From the NCBI RefSeq assembly GCF_018614775.1, contig NZ_JAGGOF010000087.1:1-63804 (forward strand): DNA of 63,804 nucleotides, given 5' to 3'. Under the pieces are notes generated by a model. That model saw only the letters and a program-made list of their open reading frames with translations, ran no database searches and was not told where the DNA came from. Positions 16,827 through 25,204 of the stretch are shown piece by piece (within the stretch, counting starts at the first letter, position 1; every line of letters starts with the position of its first letter). The DNA is from Pseudomonas fluorescens (GTDB lineage Bacteria; Pseudomonadota; Gammaproteobacteria; Pseudomonadales; Pseudomonadaceae). The position numbers and the translations under genes were made by a program.

Positions 16827-19163
16827 GTGGTTCATCACTCAATGGACATCAGATTCACCCAACGGCTGTCCTACAAACAGGCCCGCGTGACCGTTATGGT
16901 GGGTTTCGTGCTGGGCACGTTGCTGAGCCTGATGCAGATCGGCATCGATTATGCCAGCGAAGACGCCTCGATCAACCGTGAAATCCTGTCGCTGCTGGAA
17001 ATCAGCCACAACCCGGCCTCGCGCATCGCCTATAACATCGATGCGGAGCTGGCCCAGGAGCTGTCCCAGGGCCTGTTGCGATCACCGGCGATCATCGGCG
17101 CCGAACTGGTCGACAACAACAAGACCGTGCTGGCCAGCGTCAAACGGCCCGAACTGCAAAGCAATTATCGATTCATCAGCGACTTCCTGTTTGGCGCTCA
17201 ACGCCAGTTCGAGGACCGTCTCTACCTGGACCACCTGCCCGATGAATCCCTGGGCGTGCTGCGCCTGGACGTCGACACCTACTCATTCGGCAGCCGCTTC
17301 CTGCGTCGAGCCGAAGTCACCTTGCTCAACGGGTTCGCCCGCAGCCTGATCCTCACCGGCCTGCTGCTGGCGCTGTTCTACGTGATGCTGACCAAACCCC
17401 TGGTGCGAGTCATCCGCGAACTGAGCAGCCGCGACCCGAGCAGCAGTGAACAGAATCGCCTGGAATGCCCCGCCGGCCACCAGTCCGATGAAATCGGCGT
17501 GCTGGTGTCGGTCGCCAACCAGCAGTTCGAAAACATCTCCACCGAAATCCAGCAGCGGCGCACCGCCGAGAACCGCCTCACCGAATACCTCGCGCAGCTG
17601 GAAAACATCGTCTCGGCACGCACCGCCGAACTCAAGGCCAGCAACGCCCGCCTCAGCCAATCCAACGAAGAGCTGGAGGTGGCACGGCGCACCGCGCTGG
17701 ATATGGCCGAAGCCCGATCCGCCTTCCTCGCCAGCATGAGCCACGAAATCCGCACCCCGCTCAACGGCCTGCTGGGCATGATCGCCCTGTCTCTGGACGG
17801 GCCGCTGACGGCCGAACAACAACAGCAGCTCTCGATTGCCCATGACTCGGGCAAGGTGTTGGTGGAACTGCTCAACGACATCCTCGACCTGTCGAAATTC
17901 GACGCCGGCCAGCTGGAGCTCGAGCGCATTCCGTTCGACCTCGGCTCGCTGATCGAGGACACCGCCAACCTGCTCTCGCAGAATGCCGCCCCCAGCGTCG
18001 AGCTGGCCTGCCTGATCGATCCGCAGTTTCCGGCCCAGGTCCTGGGGGACCCGACGCGGGTGCGGCAAATCGTCAGCAACCTGCTGTCCAACGCACTGAA
18101 GTTCACCCGCTTCGGCCGGGTCGATGTGCGTCTGAGCCAACACGAAGGCGGCGTGCGCATCGAGGTCTGCGACACCGGCATTGGTATTCCTCAGGAAGCC
18201 CAGGCGAGAATCCTGCAGCCGTTCACCCAGGCCGGTGCCGGAATCACCCGCCAGTTCGGTGGCACCGGGCTGGGCCTGGCGCTGACCTACAACCTTTGCG
18301 AAGCCATGCAGGGCCGGCTGACGATCAGTTCCGAGGCCGGCTTCGGCAGCCGGTTCTGCGCGGAGCTGCCCCTGCCCGGCCATACCCCCGCGCCCCCTGT
18401 CACGCCGTTGCACGGCAACGTTGTCGCCATCACCGCCGGCAGCAGTGGCTTGGCCGAGTTGCTGGACATGTTGTTGCCCGGCTGGGGGCTGGACTATGTG
18501 CGACGCTCCGTGGATGACGGGCTGCTGGGGCTCAAGCCCGATGTGCTGATTACCGACTGCCCGGAATGCCTGTTCACCCTGCGGCCGGCCTTCGACGCGC
18601 CGATCCTGCTGGTGACCGCCTACGGCAGCTTCATGCCCAGCGAGCAAGCCGCCGCCCTCGCGCCGCTGCAACAGCAGGCCCGGCCGCTGGCGCGCCACGC
18701 GCTGTACCAGATCTTGCGTAAGGCCTTGCAAAGCGAAGAGACCGCCATCAGTGACGCCCAGGTCGAAACAGTGGTGCCGTCCAGGCGCGGTCGGGTGTTG
18801 TTGGTGGAGGACAATCCGGTCAACCAACTGGTGGCCAAGGGCATGTTGGGGAAACTGGGCTGCGAAGTCATTGTGGCGGCCCACGGCGTCGAAGCCCTCG
18901 ATCAGCTTGAGCTGCGGGTGTTCGACCTGGTGCTGATGGACTGCAACATGCCGGTGATGGATGGCTACGAAGCCAGTCGGCAGATTCGTCGCAGCGGGCG
19001 CTGGTCCGACTTGCCGATTGTCGCGCTGACGGCCAACGCGATGCCCGAGGAGCGCGAGCGCTGTCGGGCGGCCGGTATGAACGATTATCTGTCCAAGCCG
19101 TTTCGCCGCGAAGAACTGGCAGGGATCCTCAACCAGTGGGTACCGACTAGGTCAGTGCCTTGA
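16827..19163 (+). CDS. sagS: SagS-like hybrid sensor histidine kinase
   Basis: A 778-residue inner-membrane hybrid kinase. Transmembrane helices near 24-43 and 175-193 flank a periplasmic sensor region, followed by a HAMP-like segment, a coiled coil (about 235-290), HisKA with His306 (ASMSHEIRTP), HATPase (GTGLGL near 478), a degenerate receiver (about 535-625) and a full receiver with Asp705 in LVLMDCNMPVMDGYE. The start is GTG 16827, with AGGG 8 nt upstream. Position next to ospR-gpx-msrB matches P. aeruginosa sagS, whose product controls attached growth and passes signals to HptB. Its 3' end overlaps the convergent regulator gene by 17 bases. The symbol rests on synteny and architecture. 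Confidence 0.82.
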   Translation: MVHHSMDIRFTQRLSYKQARVTVMVGFVLGTLLSLMQIGIDYASEDASINREILSLLEISHNPASRIAYNIDAELAQELSQGLLRSPAIIGAELVDNNKTVLASVKRPELQSNYRFISDFLFGAQRQFEDRLYLDHLPDESLGVLRLDVDTYSFGSRFLRRAEVTLLNGFARSLILTGLLLALFYVMLTKPLVRVIRELSSRDPSSSEQNRLECPAGHQSDEIGVLVSVANQQFENISTEIQQRRTAENRLTEYLAQLENIVSARTAELKASNARLSQSNEELEVARRTALDMAEARSAFLASMSHEIRTPLNGLLGMIALSLDGPLTAEQQQQLSIAHDSGKVLVELLNDILDLSKFDAGQLELERIPFDLGSLIEDTANLLSQNAAPSVELACLIDPQFPAQVLGDPTRVRQIVSNLLSNALKFTRFGRVDVRLSQHEGGVRIEVCDTGIGIPQEAQARILQPFTQAGAGITRQFGGTGLGLALTYNLCEAMQGRLTISSEAGFGSRFCAELPLPGHTPAPPVTPLHGNVVAITAGSSGLAELLDMLLPGWGLDYVRRSVDDGLLGLKPDVLITDCPECLFTLRPAFDAPILLVTAYGSFMPSEQAAALAPLQQQARPLARHALYQILRKALQSEETAISDAQVETVVPSRRGRVLLVEDNPVNQLVAKGMLGKLGCEVIVAAHGVEALDQLELRVFDLVLMDCNMPVMDGYEASRQIRRSGRWSDLPIVALTANAMPEERERCRAAGMNDYLSKPFRREELAGILNQWVPTRSVP

Positions 19164-19608
19164 TCTGTCCCAAGAGGTGATCGAGACCGTTGCGCAATTC
19201 CGCGAGGCGGTCCAGGTCAACACCGCTGTCGCACAACAGGCGGGCCTTGAGCGGGCCCACCTGCTCACGCAAGGCACGCCCTGCCGCCGTCAGCGTCAGG
19301 TGCACCTCGCGCTCGTCCCGGGCCGAACGCTGGCGCTGGACCAGCGCCAAGTGTTCCAGACGCTTGAGCAACGGTGTCAACGTGCCGGAATCGAGCAGTA
19401 GCCGCTCGCCCAAGGCCTTGACTGTCGGCTGCTCCGGCACTGTTTCCTGCCATTCCCACAGCACCAGCATCGCCAGGTACTGCGGATACGTGAGGCCGAG
19501 CTGGTCGAGCATCGGCTTGTAGCCACGGATCACCGCCCGCGAAGCGGCGTACAGCTTGAAGCACAACTGGCTGTCGAGCTTCAGCGCATCGGCTGGCAGG
19601 TCATTCAT
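19147..19608 (-). CDS. ospR: OspR/OhrR-type MarR family redox regulator
   Basis: A 153-residue MarR-family repressor. The N-terminal segment LDSQLCFKLYAASRAV carries the single sensing cysteine (Cys16) typical of OhrR proteins, followed by the winged helix (KALGERLLLDSGTLTPLLKRLE). Its start overlaps the stop of the glutathione peroxidase gene by four bases, so it is expressed with its presumed target. In P. aeruginosa the neighbour of gpx is OspR, a thiol-based regulator of oxidative stress and pigment genes, and I use that name by synteny. A second OhrR paralogue lies at 33.0 kb. Confidence 0.84.
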   Translation of the reverse strand: MNDLPADALKLDSQLCFKLYAASRAVIRGYKPMLDQLGLTYPQYLAMLVLWEWQETVPEQPTVKALGERLLLDSGTLTPLLKRLEHLALVQRQRSARDEREVHLTLTAAGRALREQVGPLKARLLCDSGVDLDRLAELRNGLDHLLGQIKALT

Positions 19609-20090
19609 TTGAGCAGCGCTTCGATCTCGCTGGTCAGGTCCTGGGGCTTGGTGGTCGGGGCAAACCGCTTGACCACCTGGCCGTCCTTGCCGATCAGGAA
19701 CTTGGTGAAATTCCACTTGATGCCCTTGGACCCCAATACCCCGGGCGCCCGCTTCTTAAGCTGGGTGAACAGCGGATGGGCATTGGCGCCGTTAACCTCG
19801 ATTTTCTTGAACAGCGGAAAACTTACACCGAAGTTCAGCTCGCAGAACTCACTGATCGCCCCCTCGCTGCCCGGCTCCTGCTTGCCGAACTGATTGCAGG
19901 GAAAGCCCAGCACCACCAGGCCCTGGTCCTTGTAGGTCTGCCACAGCGACTCCAGCCCTTTGTACTGCGGCGTGAACCCGCACTGGCTGGCCGTGTTGAC
20001 GACCAGCACGGCCTTGCCGGCGAAATCGGCCAGGGTTTTTTGTTCACCCTTGATGGTGGTGCACGGGATGCTTAACAGGTTGTCGCTCAT
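19605..20090 (-). CDS. gpx: Glutathione peroxidase family thiol peroxidase
   Basis: A 161-residue peroxidase of the GPx fold that reduces organic and hydrogen peroxides. The peroxidatic residue is a cysteine, not selenocysteine, in NTASQCGFTPQYKGLE near residue 37. FPCNQFGKQEPG near 80 and the WNFTKFL segment near 125 give the partner Gln and Trp residues of the active site. It is the first gene of a two-gene operon with the OspR-type regulator and has a recognisable promoter just upstream (20123-20151). Confidence 0.9.
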   Translation of the reverse strand: MSDNLLSIPCTTIKGEQKTLADFAGKAVLVVNTASQCGFTPQYKGLESLWQTYKDQGLVVLGFPCNQFGKQEPGSEGAISEFCELNFGVSFPLFKKIEVNGANAHPLFTQLKKRAPGVLGSKGIKWNFTKFLIGKDGQVVKRFAPTTKPQDLTSEIEALLK

Positions 20091-20122
20091 GGCAAGGCTC
20101 CAGGGGTTTGGGACTGGCGTAC

Positions 20123-20151
20123 AAAATAGCGAGCAATTGGATTGTGTGCAA
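20123..20151 (-). promoter_or_regulatory. Predicted sigma-70 promoter of the gpx-ospR operon with operator-like repeats
   Basis: On the minus strand TTGCAC (20146-20151) is followed after exactly 17 bases by TATTTT (20123-20128). The spacer and -35 are covered by CAAT/ATTG repeats: CAATTGGATTG at 20134-20144 and ATTGTGTGCAAT at 20141-20152. AATTAT at 20155-20160 lies just outside. Such overlapping dyads are where a MarR-type repressor would bind. The promoter spacing is seen; the regulator is inferred. Confidence 0.6.
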
Positions 20152-20190
20152 TTTAATTATCCAGAGGCTTCGATGACGCTCTTGCACAAA

Positions 20191-20279
20191 CCTGTGGGGG
20201 CAAGACCTGTCCGCGATGAAGACACCGCGCCTTTTCCAGAATCAAGGCGCTGTTTCGCGAGCACGCTTTGCTCCCACAT
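20191..20279. repeat. Degenerate REPIN
   Basis: GTGGGGGCAAGACCTGTCCGCG at the left and CGCGAGCACGCTTTGCTCCCAC at the right form an imperfect inverted pair of the GTGGGAGCAAG(G)CTTG variant. It separates msrB from the gpx operon and may mark the end of the msrB transcript. Confidence 0.68.
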
Positions 20280-20312
20280 GAAATCCCCTCGCCACAGAGG
20301 ACGGCGTCGGAT

Positions 20313-20708
20313 CTACTCGCGGGGAACCAGATCCAGGCACACCGAGTTGATGCAGTAACGCAAGCCCGTAGGCGGCGGGCCGTCGGGGAAGACGTGACCC
20401 AGGTGAGCGTCGCATCGGGCGCAGACCACTTCGGTGCGAATCATGCCGTGGCTGACATCCCGCACCTCCACCACTGCGCTGCCTTCGATCGGCGCGTAGA
20501 AACTCGGCCAGCCGCAGCCGGAATCGAACTTGGTCTGCGAATCGAACAGCGGCTCGTTGCAGCAGATGCAGTGGTACACGCCGTCGGTTCTGGTGGCGTT
20601 GTATTTACCGGAGAACGGCCGTTCGGTGCCCTTCAGCCGGCAGACGTTGTATTGCTCCGGGTCGAGCATGGCACGCCATTCTTCAAGGGTTTTATCCAAC
20701 TTTTCCAT
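20313..20708 (-). CDS. msrB: Methionine-R-sulfoxide reductase B
   Basis: A 131-residue enzyme that repairs protein methionine-R-sulfoxide. Four zinc-binding cysteines come in two pairs (CICC near residue 46, CARC near 95). FDSGCGWPSFYAP and HLGHVFPDGP are family signatures, and the catalytic cysteine is in LRYCINSVCLDL near residue 117. The ATG at 20708 has GAGGTGGG just upstream. A terminator-like hairpin lies 20 to 55 bases before the start codon, which is unusual. The neighbours are gpx-ospR downstream and alaA divergently upstream. Confidence 0.93.
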   Translation of the reverse strand: MEKLDKTLEEWRAMLDPEQYNVCRLKGTERPFSGKYNATRTDGVYHCICCNEPLFDSQTKFDSGCGWPSFYAPIEGSAVVEVRDVSHGMIRTEVVCARCDAHLGHVFPDGPPPTGLRYCINSVCLDLVPRE

Positions 20709-20727
20709 CGTCCCACCTCGGCAATTG

Positions 20728-20763
20728 AAAAAGCCCGATCCGACGCTTTTCCGCAGATCGGGC
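20728..20763 (-). terminator. Terminator-like hairpin in the msrB leader
   Basis: GCCCGATC (20733-20740) and GATCGGGC (20756-20763) form an 8-bp perfect stem with a 15-base loop. On the minus strand it is followed by five Ts (20728-20732), the form of an intrinsic terminator. It lies upstream of msrB, in its direction of transcription, with no minus-strand gene before it. It could be an attenuator in the msrB leader or the end of an unannotated short transcript. Confidence 0.55.
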
Positions 20764-20928
20764 GGCACGTATGATTGCGCCTCGTCAGACGCCAGTCTGG
20801 CAGCCACGCCATGCGCATTCAAACGGATTGTGACGCCCATACCGCGTCAGGCCTGGGCACAGGCGCAGGATTCCCAGTACGGTTGTTCATACGCCGCCTG
20901 GATCGTTCATTTTCGGGAACACATCGCC

Positions 20929-22140
20929 ATGCAGGTCAGCAAATCGAACAAGCTCGCCAACGTCTGCTACGACATTCGCGGCCCGGTGCTCAAGCACGCC
21001 AAGCGCCTGGAAGAGGAAGGCCATCGCATCCTCAAGCTGAACATCGGCAACCCGGCCCCCTTTGGTTTCGAAGCGCCCGATGAAATCCTCCAGGACGTCA
21101 TCCGCAACCTGCCGACCGCCCAGGGCTACAGCGACTCCAAGGGTCTGTTCAGCGCCCGCAAGGCCGTGATGCAGTACTACCAGCAGAAGCAGGTCGAAGG
21201 CGTCGGCATCGAGGACATCTACCTGGGCAACGGCGTGTCCGAGCTGATCGTGATGTCGATGCAGGCCCTGCTCAACAATGGCGACGAAGTACTGGTACCG
21301 GCACCGGATTACCCGCTATGGACCGCTGCCGTGAGCCTGTCCGGCGGCAACCCGGTGCATTACCTCTGTGACGAGCAGGCCAACTGGTTCCCGGACCTGG
21401 CGGACATCAAGGCCAAGATCACACCGAACACCAAGGCCCTGGTAATCATCAACCCGAACAACCCGACCGGCGCCGTGTATTCCCGGGAAGTGCTGCTGGG
21501 CATGCTGGAACTGGCCCGCCAACACAACCTGGTGGTGTTCTCCGATGAAATCTACGACAAGATCCTCTACGACGATGCCGTCCACGTGTGCACCGCGTCG
21601 CTGGCGCCAGACCTGCTGTGCCTGACCTTCAACGGCCTGTCCAAGTCCTATCGGGTCGCGGGCTTCCGCTCCGGCTGGATCGCCATCTCCGGGCCCAAGC
21701 ACCATGCCCAGAGCTACATCGAAGGCATCGACATGCTGGCGAACATGCGTCTGTGTGCCAACGTGCCGAGCCAGCATGCGATCCAGACGGCGCTGGGCGG
21801 CTACCAGAGCATCAACGACCTGGTCCTGCCCCAGGGTCGGCTGCTGGAACAACGCAACCGCACCTGGGAACTGCTCAACGACATTCCCGGTGTCAGCTGC
21901 GTGAAGCCGATGGGCGCGCTGTATGCATTCCCGCGGATCGACCCGAAGGTATGCCCGATCCACAACGATGAAAAATTCGTCCTCGACCTGCTGCTGTCCG
22001 AGAAGCTGCTGGTGGTCCAGGGCACCGCGTTCAACTGGCCGTGGCCGGACCACTTCCGCGTCGTGACCCTGCCGCGGGTCGATGACCTTGACCAGGCCAT
22101 CGGCCGAATCGGCAACTTCCTCAAGTCCTACCGCCAGTAA
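20929..22140 (+). CDS. alaA: Alanine-synthesising aminotransferase (AlaA type)
   Basis: A 403-residue PLP-dependent fold-type I aminotransferase, expected to make alanine from pyruvate and glutamate. Visible family features are LNIGNPAPFGF near the N-terminus, the PNNPTGAVYS segment near 170, the aspartate in FSDEIYDKI near 205, the PLP lysine in FNGLSKSYRVAGFRSGW near 240, and the carboxylate-binding arginine in DHFRVVTLP near 375. Length and motifs fit E. coli AlaA. I chose ATG 20929 (MQVSKSNKL); upstream in-frame sequence antisense to msrB is not protein-like. Confidence 0.9.
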   Translation: MQVSKSNKLANVCYDIRGPVLKHAKRLEEEGHRILKLNIGNPAPFGFEAPDEILQDVIRNLPTAQGYSDSKGLFSARKAVMQYYQQKQVEGVGIEDIYLGNGVSELIVMSMQALLNNGDEVLVPAPDYPLWTAAVSLSGGNPVHYLCDEQANWFPDLADIKAKITPNTKALVIINPNNPTGAVYSREVLLGMLELARQHNLVVFSDEIYDKILYDDAVHVCTASLAPDLLCLTFNGLSKSYRVAGFRSGWIAISGPKHHAQSYIEGIDMLANMRLCANVPSQHAIQTALGGYQSINDLVLPQGRLLEQRNRTWELLNDIPGVSCVKPMGALYAFPRIDPKVCPIHNDEKFVLDLLLSEKLLVVQGTAFNWPWPDHFRVVTLPRVDDLDQAIGRIGNFLKSYRQ

Positions 22141-22364
22141 ACTGCGCAGCGTGCGAGGCCCTCACCTCGCCCGCTGTCTGATTCAGCAACATATCCGTTC
22201 CGATGGCGCCGGCAGGCCTTCTACACTGAGGCCTGAGCAGTCGATGTACCGCCGCGTTCAACGTTCACGGGGGGCAGGCGCCAGATTTCTTTTCCACCGT
22301 CATTTTCAGAAAAGTCCTTCAAACATTTGGGACGTCTGTAGGACACAGTTTGAAATAGTCGCCG

Positions 22365-22394
22365 AGTTGAATAGCCTGCGGCAGCACCTTATAT
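22365..22394 (+). promoter_or_regulatory. Possible heat-shock type promoter of htpX
   Basis: AGTTGAAT near 22365-22372 and CACCTTATAT at 22385-22394 are placed like a sigma-32 -35/-10 pair (consensus CTTGAAA and CCCCATTT), 46 bases before the htpX start. The match is partial. htpX is heat-shock controlled in E. coli, which is why I list it. The rest of the 299-base gap between alaA and htpX shows nothing else. Confidence 0.3.
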
Positions 22395-22439
22395 ACCCGC
22401 ATGACGCTACATCTTAAGCATGAGGAGATTTCCACCACC

Positions 22440-23327
22440 ATGATGCGCATCCTGCTGTTCTTGGCCACTAACCTGGCGGTCGTGCTGATTGCCAGCATCA
22501 CCCTGAGCCTCTTCGGCTTCAACGGGTTCATGGCGGCCAACGGGGTTGACCTCAACCTCAATCAGCTGCTGATCTTCTGCGCGGTGTTCGGTTTCGCCGG
22601 CTCCCTGTTCTCGCTGTTCATCTCCAAGTGGATGGCGAAGATGAGCACCGGCACCCAGATCATCACCCAGCCGCGCACCCGTCATGAACAATGGCTGCTG
22701 CAAACCGTCGAGCAGCTGTCCCGGGAAGCCGGTATCAAGATGCCGGAGGTCGGGATCTTCCCGGCCTACGAGGCCAACGCGTTTGCCACAGGCTGGAACA
22801 AGAACGACGCGCTGGTCGCCGTCAGCCAGGGCTTGCTCGAACGCTTCTCGACGGACGAAGTCAAGGCGGTGCTGGCCCACGAGATCGGCCATGTCGCCAA
22901 CGGCGACATGGTGACCCTGGCGTTGATCCAGGGCGTGGTGAATACCTTCGTGATGTTCTTTGCGCGAATCATCGGCAACTTCGTCGACAAGGTGATCTTC
23001 AAGAACGAAGAAGGCCAGGGCATCGCCTACTACGTGGCAACCATCTTTGCCGAACTGGTACTGGGCATCCTCGCCAGCGCCATCGTCATGTGGTTCTCGC
23101 GCAAACGCGAGTTCCGTGCCGATGACGCCGGTGCCCGCCTGGCCGGCACCGGCGCGATGATCAGCGCCCTGCAACGCCTGCGCGCCGAACAAGGCTTGCC
23201 GGTGCACATGCCCGACACCCTGAATGCCTTCGGCATCAACGGTGGCATCAAGCAGGGCCTGGCCCGCATGTTCATGAGCCATCCTCCGCTGGAAGAGCGC
23301 ATCGACGCGCTGCGTCGTCGCGGCTGA
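22440..23327 (+). CDS. htpX: HtpX membrane zinc metalloprotease
   Basis: A 295-residue inner-membrane protease for quality control of membrane proteins. Two N-terminal transmembrane helices (residues 4-24 and 36-55) precede the zinc motif HEIGH in VLAHEIGHVANGDM near residue 140. Two more hydrophobic stretches follow, then FSRKREFRADDAGARLAG with the third zinc ligand Glu. The double ATG start (MMRILLF) matches the usual Pseudomonas HtpX; GAGGAG lies 12 bases upstream, rather far. The C-terminal SHPPLEERIDALR is conserved in the family. Confidence 0.93.
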   Translation: MMRILLFLATNLAVVLIASITLSLFGFNGFMAANGVDLNLNQLLIFCAVFGFAGSLFSLFISKWMAKMSTGTQIITQPRTRHEQWLLQTVEQLSREAGIKMPEVGIFPAYEANAFATGWNKNDALVAVSQGLLERFSTDEVKAVLAHEIGHVANGDMVTLALIQGVVNTFVMFFARIIGNFVDKVIFKNEEGQGIAYYVATIFAELVLGILASAIVMWFSRKREFRADDAGARLAGTGAMISALQRLRAEQGLPVHMPDTLNAFGINGGIKQGLARMFMSHPPLEERIDALRRRG

Positions 23328-23360
23328 CAGGCTGGAGCGTGAAGAAGCCCGCAGCGATGC

Positions 23361-23475
23361 GATGATCGTTCCCACGCTTTGCGTGGGAATGCCTCAACGG
23401 ACGCTCCGCGTTCGGCCTTGTGGGACGCGGAGCGTCCCAGGCTTTGTTTCCACGCATAGCGTGGGAACAATCATC
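23361..23475. repeat. Three-hairpin palindromic repeat, second repeat family
   Basis: Three hairpins in a row: TTCCCACGC/GCGTGGGAA (23369-23389), GGACGCTCCGCG/CGCGGAGCGTCC (23399-23437) and TTTCCACGC/GCGTGGGAA (23447-23467). The outer 17 bases GATGATCGTTCCCACGC are matched by the reverse complement of the right end with one difference. The whole unit is thus one nested inverted repeat, unrelated in sequence to the REPINs elsewhere. It lies between htpX and tpm 3' ends and may also stop both transcripts. Confidence 0.82.
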
Positions 23476-23481
23476 AGCGAC

Positions 23482-24135
23482 TCAACGACCGGAAAGCCGA
23501 TACACCCGCTCATCCAGCCTTGTCACCCCAGCCTGCAGGAACTTCCAGCTTTCCCCCAGCACGTCCTGTTCCTGCAAGATTTCCAACTGCCAGACATTCC
23601 CCAGCAGCCGCTGCACTTCCTCATCGCCCACGGAAAATGGCGGACCAGGCATTTGCGCCTGGTCGTAATCCAGGGTAATCAACAACCCTGCACACTCCGG
23701 CAAGATCGCCTGCAAATGGGCCGCGTACCGCTCTCGCATCGATCCAGGCAAGGCAATCAACGCCGCTCGATCGTATAGCGCCGCACAGTCGGCGACGTCA
23801 TCCGAACTCAAGGCAAAGAAATCGCCGCAGCGGATTTCGATATCCCCGGCCCTGAACACCTTGAACGCTCCCTCCTCACTGACGCTCGGCTGCAGCTGAT
23901 GCTCAAGGAAAAAATCGCTGGCGGCTTTTTCAGACAGCTCCACGCCTGCTACGGCGTAGCCCTGATGGGCAAGCCACAGCAGATCCAGGCTTTTCCCGCA
24001 CAACGGCACCAGCACCCGACTGCCCTGGCTCACCCCCAGTAGCGGCCAGAAATGCTTCAGGTAAGGGTTCACTTCCGGCAAGTGAAAACCGATCTGGTTC
24101 GATGACCAGCGCTTGTGCCAAAACTCGGGTTCCAT
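23482..24135 (-). CDS. tpm: Thiopurine S-methyltransferase
   Basis: A 217-residue SAM-dependent methyltransferase of the TPMT family, which in pseudomonads also methylates selenium and tellurium oxyanions. FWHKRWSSNQIGFH at the N-terminus and the SAM-site sequence RVLVPLCGKSLDLLWLA near 50 are diagnostic; YDRAALIALP near 130 is the second family block. The start is MEPEFWHKRW, with GGAG 7 nt upstream. An ATG eight codons further up has no ribosome binding site. It is divergent from the dioxygenase gene, with about 100 bases between them. Confidence 0.9.
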   Translation of the reverse strand: MEPEFWHKRWSSNQIGFHLPEVNPYLKHFWPLLGVSQGSRVLVPLCGKSLDLLWLAHQGYAVAGVELSEKAASDFFLEHQLQPSVSEEGAFKVFRAGDIEIRCGDFFALSSDDVADCAALYDRAALIALPGSMRERYAAHLQAILPECAGLLITLDYDQAQMPGPPFSVGDEEVQRLLGNVWQLEILQEQDVLGESWKFLQAGVTRLDERVYRLSGR

Positions 24136-24238
24136 GCTTCGCTCCAAAAATTCGATCAAAACGGACTGAAACTTATATTAGATTCAGATCATTGACCTGG
24201 CGGAAGATGACGACATCTTAACGCTCAGGAGTCCGTTC

Positions 24239-25006
24239 ATGCTGCCCAGCCTGTTTATCTCCCATGGCTCACCGATGCTTGCCCTGGAGCCTGGCGACAG
24301 CGGCCCGGCACTGGCGCGTCTCGCCGCAGAACTGCCCAGGCCCACCGCCATCGTCGTGGTGTCCGCCCATTGGGAGAGTGATGAACTGCTGGTCAACGCC
24401 AACCCACGACCACGCACCTGGCATGATTTCAGTGGTTTCCCACCGGCCCTGTACCAGGTGCAATACCCGGCGGCAGGGGATCCAACCCTGGCCGCCCAGG
24501 TAGCAGATCTGCTCAACGCCGCACATTTGCCGGCACGCCTCGATGCAGAACGACCCGCTGACCACGGCGTCTGGGTGCCCTTGTCGTTGATGTATCCTGC
24601 GGCCGACATCCCGATAGTGCAGGTGTCCCTGCCCAGCCGCCAGGGACCGGCACTGCAAACCCGGGTCGGCCAGGCCCTGGCGAGCCTGCGCCAGCAAGGT
24701 GTCTTGCTGATCGGCTCCGGCAGCATTACCCATAACCTGCGCGACCTCGATTGGAATGCCGGCCCGGAAAGCGTCGAGCCCTGGGCCCAGGCCTTTCGCG
24801 ACTGGATGGTGGAGAAGCTGGCGGCCGACGACGAGTTGGCACTGCATGATTACCGTCGTCAGGCGCCCAACGCCGTGCGCAGCCATCCCAGCGATGAACA
24901 TTTGTTGCCGTTGTATTTTGCCCGAGGGGCCGGTGGTGCGTTCAGTGTTGCCCATCAAGGGTTCGAGATGGGCACGCTGGGGATGGATATCTACCGGTTT
25001 GACTGA
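24239..25006 (+). CDS. LigB-type extradiol dioxygenase (DODA/YgiD family)
   Basis: A 255-residue class III extradiol dioxygenase family protein. Metal-ligand histidines are expected in FISHGSP near residue 9, the VVSAHWES segment near 43, and GSGSITHNLRDL near 165. ADHGVWVPL near 104 is a family signature. Such proteins open catechol rings such as DOPA; the physiological substrate in bacteria is usually unknown. No regulator or catabolic operon is adjacent, which argues for a housekeeping or detoxification role. Confidence 0.86.
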   Translation: MLPSLFISHGSPMLALEPGDSGPALARLAAELPRPTAIVVVSAHWESDELLVNANPRPRTWHDFSGFPPALYQVQYPAAGDPTLAAQVADLLNAAHLPARLDAERPADHGVWVPLSLMYPAADIPIVQVSLPSRQGPALQTRVGQALASLRQQGVLLIGSGSITHNLRDLDWNAGPESVEPWAQAFRDWMVEKLAADDELALHDYRRQAPNAVRSHPSDEHLLPLYFARGAGGAFSVAHQGFEMGTLGMDIYRFD

Positions 25007-25025
25007 CTGATGGACCAGGTCGCCC

Positions 25026-25103
25026 CCATCGCGAGCAAGCTCGCTCCCACAGGGGTTTGTGAGCGGTGAAAATCCAATGTGGGAGCGAGCTTGCTCGCGA
25101 TGG
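25026..25103. repeat. REPIN
   Basis: CCATCGCGAGCAAGCTCGCT and its mirror AGCGAGCTTGCTCGCGATGG flank a 28-base loop. The two arms are perfect reverse complements over 25 bases. It lies between the 3' ends of the dioxygenase and helicase genes. Confidence 0.92.
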
Positions 25104-25144
25104 GCGTCCACCCCACTCTCCCTGAAGAAACATCAAACAACAGG

Positions 25145-25178
25145 CAAAAAAATCCCCGAACCAGTCGGGGATTTTTTT
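25145..25178. terminator. Bidirectional intrinsic terminator
   Basis: ATCCCCGA/TCGGGGAT with a 5-base loop, an A run on the left and seven Ts on the right. It ends the helicase transcript (minus strand, stop at 25205) and can serve the plus strand too. Confidence 0.88.
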
Positions 25179-25204
25179 GTTCGATCAATCAGCCCGTGAG
25201 CCGA

